8,116 bases of DNA from Microcaldota archaeon (GTDB taxonomy: Archaea; Micrarchaeota; Micrarchaeia; Micrarchaeales; CABMGC01), in contig JAJZOS010000035.1 in the NCBI GenBank assembly GCA_021851985.1, positions 1 to 8,116 of the forward strand. Direction: 5' to 3'. The notes beneath the pieces are model-generated. The model was given only the letters and a program-made list of their open reading frames with translations. It was not told the DNA's origin and made no database searches. The translations under genes were made by a program, and so were the position numbers. Shown in pieces: positions 1-6,101 of the stretch (position 1 is the first letter of the stretch; every line of letters starts with the position of its first letter).

Positions 1-195
1 ACAGGCGTGCACCTAGCTTATTTTCAGAAGGATTTTTCTTGTACTGGGGTAGACTTAAGTCAACAGATGCTAAAAATAGCTAGGTCAAGACTAAAAAAGG
101 TCAAATTGCTCAGAGCCGATATGTTTAATCTGAATTTAGGGGAGACCTTTGATGCAATAACATGCTTGTTCGGTTCTATTGGCTACTGTGAATAA
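1..195 (+). pseudogene. Class I SAM-dependent methyltransferase, internal fragment cut off at its 3' end
   Basis: The reading frame is already open at base 1 and ends at TAA 193-195. It starts inside motif I (TGVHL, the end of the glycine-rich SAM loop) and continues with GVDLSQQML, where the Asp-Leu-Ser is the usual post-I acidic site contacting the SAM ribose. It then reads through RADMFNLNLGETFDAITCLFGSIGY, corresponding to motifs II-III and the strand-4 region. This is typical of small class I methyltransferases of about 240 residues. Everything after the SIGY helix (strands 5-7 and the substrate side) is missing. The break falls within a few bases of the right-end hairpin of the IS200 element, so an insertion probably truncated the gene. 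No matching C-terminal half appears on the other side of the element. The substrate cannot be inferred. The 5' half lies outside the window. Confidence 0.75.
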
Positions 196-215
196 CCTCG
201 GGCTAAAGCCCGAGG
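196..215. repeat. Right-end hairpin of the IS200 element
   Basis: CCTCGGGCT and AGCCCGAGG form a perfect 9-bp stem around an AA loop, 12 bases beyond the tnpA stop codon. Such subterminal hairpins are the recognition structures for Y1 transposases of the IS200/IS605 family. It could also act on the tnpA mRNA as a terminator or stability element. Confidence 0.75.
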
Positions 216-227
216 CTTCAGCGAAAA

Positions 228-692
228 TCAATTGAAATACAGTTTCGTTTGCCTTCTGTCGTTTTCAGGATGCATATTTGGATGGTCATGTTTGTCGATA
301 TAATTCTTGACAGTTTCTTCGGTTATGCTGCTGACACTTCTGGAGAAATGCCCCGGACTCCAAAATGCACCCTTTCTGAACATTTTCCCCCTGAATTCGG
401 GATGCAAGAGAAAAATCTTGCGAGAAGATATGCCTTTCAGATACTGCAATGCAGTCGAAACAGACATCCACAAAAGCAGTTCGACAAACAAGTGAACATG
501 GTCGGAATCTACTACGATTTTGTCCACAATTATCCCTTTTCTCTCCGCGACAGCAAGGAGTATTGACTGCATTTCGTTGGCAGTCTGTATCTCTCGCATC
601 ACCTCGTGCCTATATTTTGGGCACCACTCTAGGTGGTACTTGTTCTCTCCAACACCATGTACGCTTATATTTCTATAGTTCACACTACCCAT
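228..692 (-). CDS. tnpA: IS200-type Y1 (HUH) transposase TnpA
   Basis: This 154-residue protein has the length and motif order of IS200/IS605 TnpA. The N-terminal strand carries GENKYHLEWCPKYRHEV (residues 15-31). The metal-binding HUH motif is DHVHLFVEL, with His65 and His67. YLKG follows at 84-87, with FWSPG at 110-114. The catalytic tyrosine is Tyr131 in TVKNYI. These enzymes dimerise, nick single-stranded DNA at sites chosen by base pairing with the end hairpins, and form a 5'-phosphotyrosine. No frameshift or stop interrupts the frame, so the gene may still be functional. The ATG at 690-692 fits the family N terminus. I see no Shine-Dalgarno sequence, as expected for a weakly translated transposase. 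Confidence 0.9.
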   Translation of the reverse strand: MGSVNYRNISVHGVGENKYHLEWCPKYRHEVMREIQTANEMQSILLAVAERKGIIVDKIVVDSDHVHLFVELLLWMSVSTALQYLKGISSRKIFLLHPEFRGKMFRKGAFWSPGHFSRSVSSITEETVKNYIDKHDHPNMHPENDRRQTKLYFN

Positions 693-720
693 ACACTCAT
701 GTTTGGCGGTATCGCACTGC

Positions 721-756
721 GTAAAAGCCGCGGCGCAGCCGCCAAAAAAATTTTAC
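721..756. repeat. Left-end stem-loop of the IS200 element
   Basis: An inner stem GCGGC/GCCGC (730-734 with 738-742, loop GCA) sits inside outer arms GTAAAA (721-726) and TTTTAC (751-756). It lies about 30 bases upstream of the tnpA start on the minus strand, where IS200-type elements keep their left-end hairpin. Its sequence differs from the right-end hairpin, which is common in the family. Confidence 0.5.
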
Positions 757-772
757 AGGATAGATTTTTTAA

Positions 773-830
773 CTGGAGGGTTCAATTCATCTCCGTCCTG
801 AAGGACGGTCAGGTTTCTTGAACCCTCCAG
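773..830. repeat. Nested inverted repeat around a TnpB-type right-end hairpin
   Basis: The core is CCGTCC (793-798), loop TGAA, GGACGG (803-808), a perfect 6-bp stem. Around it CTGGAGGGTTCAA (773-785) and TTGAACCCTCCAG (818-830) are perfect 13-bp inverted repeats. On the minus strand the core reads as the end of a tnpB-like frame followed by GGACGGAGATGAAT. That arrangement, with the stop codon abutting a hairpin, is characteristic of the right end (and omega-RNA 3' end) of IS605/IS1341-type elements. The outer arms pair the last tnpB codons with the DNA just beyond the presumed element end, which the family does not require. Confidence 0.6.
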
Positions 831-987
831 ACCACCCGCCACCTAAAGAAAGCATACCAGCCCAAAATTGCACTTTAGGACGCAGGTTCTCTGAGGAACT
901 AGAAACTGCCACTATAGCGGCCGCAAGAGAGTGAAATTGCGAGTACCAAATAAGTTTTACTGAAGGTTTCCCGCCATTGAAGAACAA
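787..987 (-). pseudogene. Relic of a tnpB-type gene (C-terminal tail only)
   Basis: A minus-strand frame ends with the tail SENLRPKVQFWAGMLSLG, then GGGWSGGFKKPDRPSGRR and a stop. The last residues are encoded by the terminal hairpin itself, as in TnpB genes of IS605/IS1341 elements. The low-complexity, Gly/Pro-rich tail resembles what follows the zinc-ribbon in archaeal TnpB. The zinc-ribbon cysteines and the RuvC-like catalytic residues are absent, and no tnpB-like protein is visible further right, so only the 3' end survives. The upstream limit of the relic is uncertain: residues encoded beyond about base 915 need not belong to it, and plus-strand coding of another relic begins near 935. 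The assignment rests mainly on hairpin position and tail character. Confidence 0.45.
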
Positions 988-1283
988 TCCATATATGACG
1001 CATAAGTTTGTCGAAGTATTGCCCGCAGAAGTGCAGGATAAAATAGCATACCTAAAGGGGATATACAGAGGTAGCGACGATGTGGCTCATATATGGAACG
1101 TATTCCAGGGGTATTCTACACTCTCGGGATACGCAATGAGAAAATGTCGTAGATCGACACACGCCGCAGTTTTACGTAAATCCCAACGTCATAGGGCAAG
1201 GCATCAAAATTGATTATGAATTCATAAAACAAATTGCAGAATCATACGAGTTGCAGTCATGCTTTTTCAATAGCGTGAGGTAA
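935..1283 (+). pseudogene. Frameshifted relic of an unrecognised protein
   Basis: One frame is open from 935 to TGA 1211-1213 and reads like real protein up to about base 1125 (…FPPLKNNPYMTHKFVEVL…, …YLKGIYRGSDDVAHIWNVF…). After that it turns into an Arg/Ser/His-rich string typical of the wrong frame. The frame one base over is protein-like from about 1140 (VVDRHTPQFYVNPNVIGQG, then IKIDYEFIKQIAESYEL) and ends at TAA 1281-1283, overlapping the 3' end of the convergent methyltransferase gene. A single-base indel near 1125-1150 would join the two halves into about 110 residues. I do not recognise the family, and no clear start, promoter or Shine-Dalgarno is seen. The first ATG in frame is at 995. 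Confidence 0.35.
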
Positions 1284-2171
1284 ACCAACCTTTTCTTTTA
1301 TATTTTGCATTTGCTTGTTCTCAAATAGAATTAGGTCAAATGTGTCTCCTTTATCCAAGACTCTTCTACTGAAATCTTTGAGCGCATTGGTTATATCTTT
1401 TTCCTTTGCTCTAGGAACTTCTATTATTATCCGTTGTGTTTTTTTTAAGATGGCAGACATCCCTCTTACAACGTCTAACTCTGCACCCTCCACATCTATT
1501 TTTACAAGATCTATTATACTATGTTTTGCAAGTAACGTATCTAATCTCATACCTTCGATGGTTATCACATCTCCCTTGTTCTTTCGCAGGAAGTAATTTT
1601 TCTTTATGCTAAAAGTAGAAGTGGAGATGCCTTCGTATAATGGCGTGTCTGAATCTGTATCGGTTGTAGCACAACCCACGACACTCACGTTATTAAATCC
1701 GTTTAGGTCAATATTCTGTTTCAGAACAGAAATCATAAACGGGTTTGGTTCTACTGCTATAACTTTATCAAAATGTTTTGCGGCTAAAATTGAGTATATG
1801 CCAGCATATGCGCCAACATCGACAAAAAGCGTTCCGCGTGCATTGATTATAGTATCAAACGTATTCGGCTCGAATACCCTTGACAATATTGACGAGCCCA
1901 TGCTTACCTTATTGTCCAGGGCAAAGTACGCGCCTCGAGTATTAACTACAACGCCCTTATCAAGGTAGTTGTTAGGACTTCCTATGTTCATTATGCCTCT
2001 GCTTTTCGCAATTGCCAATAGAATCGCTTTCCAAAATAAAAAACTGTTCTTAACTGGTTTGCAGCGGATTATTTCAGTTAAAAACAAGCGCCTTGATTTG
2101 GGGCTTCTTCCAATCATCATAGCACCAATAATTGCTGTTGCGGCAACTAAATATAATCTTGTAGGACTCAT
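1257..2171 (-). CDS. FkbM-family SAM-dependent methyltransferase
   Basis: This 304-residue protein has the FkbM layout. The SAM-binding motif I is FVDVGAYAG (about 116-124), the ribose-binding acid follows in IAVEPNPF (about 139-145), and the family signature LVKIDVEGAELDVVRGM lies at about 222-238. FkbM enzymes O-methylate small molecules, glycans or glycolipids; the substrate here is unknown. The first 20 residues contain a hydrophobic run (LYLVAATAIIGAMMIG), so the protein may be membrane-associated. I chose the ATG at 2169-2171. An upstream TTG at 2198 would add nine residues but has no better support. The 3' end overlaps the relic on the plus strand by up to 27 bases. It faces away from the seryl-tRNA synthetase gene, and the two share the 2172-2323 intergenic region. 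Confidence 0.85.
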   Translation of the reverse strand: MSPTRLYLVAATAIIGAMMIGRSPKSRRLFLTEIIRCKPVKNSFLFWKAILLAIAKSRGIMNIGSPNNYLDKGVVVNTRGAYFALDNKVSMGSSILSRVFEPNTFDTIINARGTLFVDVGAYAGIYSILAAKHFDKVIAVEPNPFMISVLKQNIDLNGFNNVSVVGCATTDTDSDTPLYEGISTSTFSIKKNYFLRKNKGDVITIEGMRLDTLLAKHSIIDLVKIDVEGAELDVVRGMSAILKKTQRIIIEVPRAKEKDITNALKDFSRRVLDKGDTFDLILFENKQMQNIKEKVGLPHAIEKA

Positions 2172-2210
2172 TTTATAAGGTTTCGGTAGGTAATGCAATC
2201 AGCAAAAAGG

Positions 2211-2220
2211 TTAAAAAATA
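2211..2220 (-). promoter_or_regulatory. Possible TATA box for the FkbM gene
   Basis: On the minus strand this reads TATTTTTTAA, about 45 bases before the chosen ATG, which predicts a leader near 20 bases. A second A/T run (CCTTATAAA) abuts the ATG itself but is too close to drive it. Weak call. Confidence 0.3.
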
Positions 2221-2289
2221 CGTTGTTGAATTATGGATAAGTTGACACACATTAAACTTATAACTTTATCTAAGAGAAATATTATGCAG

Positions 2290-2300
2290 TTATGTATTAA
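2290..2300 (+). promoter_or_regulatory. TATA box for serS
   Basis: TTATGTATTAA lies with its centre about 28 bases upstream of the ATG at 2324. That is the spacing expected for an archaeal leaderless or near-leaderless transcript. No Shine-Dalgarno sequence precedes the ATG, which agrees with this. Confidence 0.5.
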
Positions 2301-2322
2301 TGAACAACGCTAGTTGTTATTA
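2298..2322. repeat. Dyad directly at the serS start site
   Basis: AACAAC (2303-2308) and GTTGTT (2313-2318) form a perfect stem around GCTA. The symmetry extends to TAAT (2298-2301) and ATTA (2319-2322) with one bulged G. It covers the predicted transcription start between the TATA box and the ATG, so it could be an operator. It would be an RNA hairpin only if the transcript starts further upstream. Confidence 0.5.
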
Positions 2323-2323
2323 A

Positions 2324-3754
2324 ATGCCCAAATCAACCATACTTAAAAATAAAGTAGATAACTCAATAGCTATGCTAAAGCGTGATGGAATGGGAACTGA
2401 CGAACTCAATATGAATAATGTAAAACTATCAAAATTACCAATGAACAGCAGCATGGAAATAAGGAAATTGCGCGAAGACTTTAGCATTCTGGAAAGTTCA
2501 TATTTAAGAAGACAATTGGACAAGAAAAATCTTAATGATTTCATACAGAAAGATAAAGAATGGCGCGAAAACAGTATGAAACTAAACAAGATGCGCGCGG
2601 ATAAAAACGTTTTATCCAAGCAGATAAATAAAGACAGAAACAATACTGAGCTATTGGCGAAAGCAAAAGAATTAGACAATCAAATAAGCGATAAAACAAA
2701 AGAGTCACGTGATATAGAAGAAATGCGCGACAACCTGATGCTTTCCCTAGCAAATGTTCTCGATTCAGAAATATCTGATACAGAAACTATTGCGCTTGGC
2801 TATAGCGGCGTACCGCGCGTTGCAAAGGAGTTGGAATCCGAATTCAAAGATAAGTATCCAGGAATAAAATACACCGCAATGGAGAAAACGAAGACACAGT
2901 ACGACATAATACGCGAATACGGACTAGTTGACGAAGATAAGGGATCCGAATTAGCAGGGTCTAGATTTTATTATAAGCTGAATGAACTCGTCACTCTAAC
3001 TCAGGCTCTTGCGCTCTATGCAACTAGGAAACTGGCAAAGATGGGATTTAGTCTTATAGAACCACCGTATCTTGTGAGAAAGTTCGTGGAAGAACGTGCC
3101 ACTACACTTGATGCATTTGAAGAGACGCTTTACAAAATAAATGGAGAGGAACTATACCTGATACCTACCGCAGAACACCCTATCGCAGCTTATAACAACA
3201 AGAAAGTATTTAAAGAAACTGACCTGCCGATACACTATGCGGGCTACAGTCCTGCTTTCAGGAAAGAAGCTGGAGCACATGGCAAGGATACAAAAGGAAT
3301 ATACAGGAACCACCATTTCAACAAAGTGGAGCAATACGTAATATGCACGCCTGAGCAAGCCGAAGCCGAAATAAATCTGCTTATTAGGAACCAGATGTCT
3401 TTGCTAAGGGATTTGGAGCTGCCTTGCAGAGCTATAGTAGTGCCATCTTACGACATGGACAAGAAGGCAATAATACAAGTAGATGTTGAGGGATGGTTCC
3501 CCGGGCAGAATAGGTATGGAGAACTCGGAAGCCATGGTTACATGGGTTCTTGGCAGGGCATCAGACTTAACACGAAGTACACTCAGAAATCTTCAACCAA
3601 CCTTGAATATGTGCACACAATATACGGAACGATGGTGCCTGTGGAACGTACCCTAGCGTGCATTTTGGAGAACTCCCTAGGTGATGATGGGATTATAAGA
3701 TTGCCAAAGATTCTGGCAGATATGATAGGTGTTGATACCATCAACCCAAGATGA
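2324..3754 (+). CDS. serS: Seryl-tRNA synthetase
   Basis: Charges tRNA-Ser with serine, cytosolic class II synthetase. The N-terminal tRNA-binding antiparallel coiled coil spans about residues 44-145 and begins MEIRKLREDF, where most SerRS proteins start. The catalytic core follows. TAEHPI (282-287) is the serine-binding TAE loop. Motif 2 is AFRKEAG (311-317) with GIYRNHHFNKVEQ (325-337) contacting ATP and the acceptor end. Motif 3 is GTMVPVERTLACILEN (435-450) with the ATP-binding Arg442. ELGSHGYMGSWQGIRLN (400-416) replaces the commoner E-x-S-S-x-S form. At 476 residues it is longer than usual because of a 43-residue N-terminal extension. ATG codons at 2441 and 2453 are alternative starts that would give normal length, but the TATA spacing favours 2324. 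The zinc-dependent type of methanogens is excluded by the standard coiled coil. Confidence 0.95.
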   Translation: MPKSTILKNKVDNSIAMLKRDGMGTDELNMNNVKLSKLPMNSSMEIRKLREDFSILESSYLRRQLDKKNLNDFIQKDKEWRENSMKLNKMRADKNVLSKQINKDRNNTELLAKAKELDNQISDKTKESRDIEEMRDNLMLSLANVLDSEISDTETIALGYSGVPRVAKELESEFKDKYPGIKYTAMEKTKTQYDIIREYGLVDEDKGSELAGSRFYYKLNELVTLTQALALYATRKLAKMGFSLIEPPYLVRKFVEERATTLDAFEETLYKINGEELYLIPTAEHPIAAYNNKKVFKETDLPIHYAGYSPAFRKEAGAHGKDTKGIYRNHHFNKVEQYVICTPEQAEAEINLLIRNQMSLLRDLELPCRAIVVPSYDMDKKAIIQVDVEGWFPGQNRYGELGSHGYMGSWQGIRLNTKYTQKSSTNLEYVHTIYGTMVPVERTLACILENSLGDDGIIRLPKILADMIGVDTINPR

Positions 3755-3771
3755 ATTGGTGGAACGGAACG

Positions 3772-3809
3772 GCTTGTGTTCAGTAACAAGCTGCTTCTAC
3801 TATTTTTTT
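3772..3809 (+). terminator. Hairpin plus T-run terminator of serS
   Basis: GCTTGT (3772-3777) and ACAAGC (3786-3791) form a 6-bp stem with an 8-base loop. Eleven bases on, seven T residues follow at 3803-3809. It starts 17 bases after the serS stop. The T-run alone would suffice for archaeal termination. The element also separates serS from the convergent PP-loop gene. Confidence 0.6.
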
Positions 3810-3825
3810 CCTCTACTTGCATGGC

Positions 3826-5043
3826 TTATTCTAACATTCCCAATTCATTCAGCATCGAACAAATATCGCAGTTTTCCCCATTTTCTTTGTTGCCTCTAGT
3901 GGCTTGCTCCAGGAAAAGCGTTCCGCAGTTAGTACATTTGGAGAATTCTGGTTCCGGCAACCTGGCCTGCATTTCCTTGTTCGCAGCTACGGCCCAATAA
4001 TTTATTCCTGGCCAGAGCATTTGAAGCATGTCGCTTATGTAATAATAGAAATTGCGGTCTAGAGGCACGAACTCCCAATAATTTGGTTGTGCATGGCTTA
4101 CCTCTTTGCCGGTCTTTGCTATATGGTAAAGAAACAACTCCTTCTTCAGTATAGTTGCGAGCGGGTACACGAAAGTCATATCCCCTATCTTCTTTAGGGG
4201 CAGGTCTGTCATCCTATAACCAGTTACGAATCCATTGAGCAGCCCTCCCATTATGTCTGACGCATGCAGGCCTAAGGCTATCTTGGATATGTTATTTTCC
4301 TTTGCAAACACTTCCAAACCCCGTTTCATGAAGTGATGATCTGCATACATGGTATAATGTCGGAACTTGCTTTGCATCATCTTGCTGTATACTTCCACAA
4401 GCGGTAGATTAAGGTTAAAAGTTGACTCAATGGTAGTCGCTTCTATTATATTATGGGGAATATCGAACTTAGCGCTTGTTTCGGCAGAGTGTTTGAACGT
4501 TGCTTCAGTTACCTCGTAATTTGCAACTGTGCCGGTAATTATAGAAAACCTAATCTCTTCTTGCTGCGCTGCCAGACTCATCATCAAAGAAGTGCTATCA
4601 ACTCCGCCAGAGAGACCTATAAGCACTTTGTCCCCATGACCGAGCAACGAAAAATGTTTAACAGTATCCCCGACTTTTGTTTCAACGTCTTTTACTATTG
4701 CACCCATATTAAAAGTTGATAGCTGCGGCTTAAGCATACCATCCTGTGTTATTGACACGGCTTTATCTATGAAACACGAGTTAGGTTCAATGCGTGATTC
4801 CTGAAATAAATAATCATACATTTTTTTTAGAGATGCTATGTCGTATTTTTCGATTAGATATGCTTCGATTATGTCGTTTTCCTTAAGTAGTACATTATCG
4901 TTAGCAATTTGTCCATTGATCTTGACAAAAACTGATGGTGGGGGAACCATATTACGCAATAGGGCTTGCCATAGATATTCGCCGGATTTTGCAGATAGTT
5001 CGTATCTTTTCCCCACTCTATCAAAAAGAAAAAGAAAGGCCAT
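3826..5043 (-). CDS. Ubiquitin-like domain fused to a TtuA/Ncs6-type PP-loop ATPase lacking Fe-S cysteines
   Basis: Residues 1-70 look like a beta-grasp (MoaD/ThiS-like) domain: VFVKINGQIANDNVLL, then KENDIIEAYLI, with no terminal Gly-Gly. Residues about 113-345 are an N-type PP-loop ATPase with the ATP-binding loop GLSGGVDSTSL (143-153) and GLHASD (258-263), which matches the GHNxDD motif of TtuA/Ncs6. The C-terminal zinc ribbon is C370-x2-C373-x18-C392-x2-C395 followed by SMLNELG, a TtuA-like ending. TtuA and Ncs6 thiolate uridines of tRNA (position 54 or 34) using a [4Fe-4S] cluster held by a central CxxC and a later CP cysteine. Here the matching places read MYADHHFMKRG (232-242) and SHAQPNYW (316-323), with no cysteine at all. 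The usual N-terminal zinc ribbon is also replaced by the beta-grasp domain. It is probably a sulfur- or acyl-adenylating enzyme of altered chemistry; the substrate is unknown. A small gene lies 25 bases upstream in the same orientation. Confidence 0.75.
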   Translation of the reverse strand: MAFLFLFDRVGKRYELSAKSGEYLWQALLRNMVPPPSVFVKINGQIANDNVLLKENDIIEAYLIEKYDIASLKKMYDYLFQESRIEPNSCFIDKAVSITQDGMLKPQLSTFNMGAIVKDVETKVGDTVKHFSLLGHGDKVLIGLSGGVDSTSLMMSLAAQQEEIRFSIITGTVANYEVTEATFKHSAETSAKFDIPHNIIEATTIESTFNLNLPLVEVYSKMMQSKFRHYTMYADHHFMKRGLEVFAKENNISKIALGLHASDIMGGLLNGFVTGYRMTDLPLKKIGDMTFVYPLATILKKELFLYHIAKTGKEVSHAQPNYWEFVPLDRNFYYYISDMLQMLWPGINYWAVAANKEMQARLPEPEFSKCTNCGTLFLEQATRGNKENGENCDICSMLNELGMLE

Positions 5044-5068
5044 AAAAAAGCCAGCTAAATAAAACCCT

Positions 5069-5200
5069 TTACAAACTTGCTCTTACGTCAGCGCAGCATG
5101 TCCTGAATCGAGGCAAGTCACTTTCAATTTTGATCTCTATTTCCTGCATTGTTTTTAACATACTTTGCACACGCTCTACCGTTTGCATCTTTTGTTCCAT
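5069..5200 (-). CDS. Small 43-residue protein of unknown function
   Basis: An ATG-initiated frame on the minus strand encodes 43 residues: a charged, heptad-like helix (MEQKMQTVERVQSMLKTMQ, then EIEIKIESDL) and a tail with two adjacent cysteines (RFRTCCADVRASL). It ends 25 bases before the PP-loop gene in the same direction. It has its own TATA-like box at a spacing giving a leader of about 7 bases, so the two may form one operon. Coiled-coil character and lack of rare junk-like residues argue for coding. It is short, unrecognised, and unsupported by homology. An overlapping 33-codon frame (ATG nearby, other phase) looks less protein-like. Confidence 0.45.
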   Translation of the reverse strand: MEQKMQTVERVQSMLKTMQEIEIKIESDLPRFRTCCADVRASL

Positions 5201-5225
5201 CCAAATCACATTTCTGACTAAGCAT

Positions 5226-5238
5226 AGTATAATTAAAA
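5226..5238 (-). promoter_or_regulatory. TATA box for the small gene and PP-loop gene
   Basis: On the minus strand the sequence reads TTTTTAATTATAC, centred about 32 bases upstream of the 43-codon gene's ATG. This is the only strong A/T box before that gene. A second candidate near 5066-5077 (GTTTGTAAAGG on the minus strand) could serve the PP-loop gene alone. Confidence 0.4.
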
Positions 5239-5257
5239 ACTTAACCTCGCCACATTA

Positions 5258-5268
5258 AACCTTTAAAG
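5258..5268 (+). promoter_or_regulatory. TATA box for the DDE transposase gene
   Basis: AACCTTTAAAG is centred about 35 bases before the ATG at 5299, predicting a start site near 5290 and a leader of about 10 bases. This supports the ATG over the GTG at 5272, which would lie between box and start site. Confidence 0.4.
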
Positions 5269-5298
5269 ACAGTGTTATTTCATCGTTTTGGCAATAAA

Positions 5299-6090
5299 AT
5301 GAGAGACAACGTAACACTACCATTAGGTAGTATAGCAGTAACAGATAAAATAGAATCGGATTATGCCCTGATATCGGGTATCTTTGGAAAAGGCTGTGCG
5401 TTCAGTTCTATAAGCGACTACATGATGAATCCCGAAATGACCCCAGTATTGAACCGCCTCATAACGCTGTCTGCCATGCCTCTCAAGAGCGTTGAAACCA
5501 AGTTTGCGATAGACAGCACTGGATTCAGGACTACAACATTCAACGATTATTGCAGGGAAAAACATAACACAAAGAAAGAGCATAAGTGGATAAAATGCCA
5601 CGCTATCTCAGGGAATACTACTAACGTAATTACTGATGCGATAATAACAGAAGAAAACGGAGCAGATAGTTCTCAATTCATACCTCTTGTTCAAGAGACC
5701 GCAAGTATGGGTTTTGATATGCAAGAAGTCTCAGCAGATAAGGCTTACAATTCCATAGACAATTATAATGCTGTTCAGGAAGTCGGTGGAACTGCATACA
5801 TTCCTTACAAAAGCAATATCACAGCAAGGTCTAATACTGGCAATAAGGCAAGGCTATGGAGAAAGATGTTCTATTACTTCAAGCTGAATCAAGAGGACTT
5901 TTTGATGCACTACCACAGCAGAAGTAACATAGAGACTACCTTCTTTGCGGTCAAGACCAAATTTGGAGACAGTGTCAAGAACAAGACCTTCGTCTCGCAA
6001 ACCAATGGGGTACTCTGCAAACTGATTGCCTACAATATCACGGTGCTGATAAATGCCATGTACGAGTTGGGAATCAAACCAGAATTTTAG
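5299..6090 (+). CDS. DDE transposase of an IS4/IS5-like family, short at the N terminus
   Basis: This 263-residue protein has the RNase H-like DDE core: Asp72 in FAIDSTGF, Asp147 in VSADKAY, and Glu212 in RSNIETTF. Other family landmarks are EHKWIKCHAISG (95-106), ADSSQFIPLV (122-131), AYIPYKSN (167-174), KMFYYFKL (189-196) and KFGDSVKNKT (221-230). These match transposases I recall as about 330-360 residues whose sequence before the first Asp includes a helix-turn-helix region. Here LPLGSIAV (7-14) and SSISDYMMNPEMTP (36-49) correspond to parts of that region, but the DNA-binding stretch between and before them is reduced or missing. No N-terminal remnant is found in other frames upstream, and no convincing terminal inverted repeats flank the gene. 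It may be an inactivated or internally deleted copy with an intact catalytic core. Confidence 0.8.
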   Translation: MRDNVTLPLGSIAVTDKIESDYALISGIFGKGCAFSSISDYMMNPEMTPVLNRLITLSAMPLKSVETKFAIDSTGFRTTTFNDYCREKHNTKKEHKWIKCHAISGNTTNVITDAIITEENGADSSQFIPLVQETASMGFDMQEVSADKAYNSIDNYNAVQEVGGTAYIPYKSNITARSNTGNKARLWRKMFYYFKLNQEDFLMHYHSRSNIETTFFAVKTKFGDSVKNKTFVSQTNGVLCKLIAYNITVLINAMYELGIKPEF

Positions 6091-6101
6091 GTGGACGTAA
6101 G

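Larger units (their letters stand above)
188..756 (-). mobile_element. IS200/IS605-family element with tnpA only
   Basis: A single Y1-transposase gene on the minus strand is bracketed by stem-loops: a perfect 9-bp stem at 196-215 just past the tnpA stop (right end), and a G/C-rich stem-loop at 721-756 upstream of tnpA (left end). Subterminal hairpins rather than terminal inverted repeats, no evident target duplication, and a length near 570 bp all fit IS200-type elements, which move as single-stranded circles. On the minus strand the right end reads ...TTATTCAC after the hairpin, resembling the TTCAC cleavage tetra/pentanucleotides of this family. The exact ends are therefore an estimate. No tnpB belongs to this unit. 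Confidence 0.7.

Noticed and set aside
249..724. Plus-strand open frames opposite the IS200 transposase
   Set aside because: They are antisense shadows of tnpA, whose minus-strand translation has the HUH motif and catalytic tyrosine; the plus-strand translations are rich in Cys, Ser and Arg with no recognisable motif.
831..976. Continuation of the truncated methyltransferase on the far side of the IS200 element
   Set aside because: No frame there or in 757-830 continues the strand-4/strand-5 pattern expected after SIGY.
1315..2178. Series of plus-strand open frames
   Set aside because: They are antisense to the FkbM methyltransferase, which has clear motif order; the plus-strand frames are broken and low-complexity.
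3583..3822. Minus-strand frame opposite the end of serS running into the convergent gap
   Set aside because: It is antisense to the conserved motif 3 region of serS and has no start-site signals.
5110..5230. 33-codon minus-strand frame (MLSQKCDLDG...) overlapping the 43-codon gene
   Set aside because: It ends earlier, has less regular residue pattern and does not reach the PP-loop gene; the 43-codon frame fits promoter spacing better.
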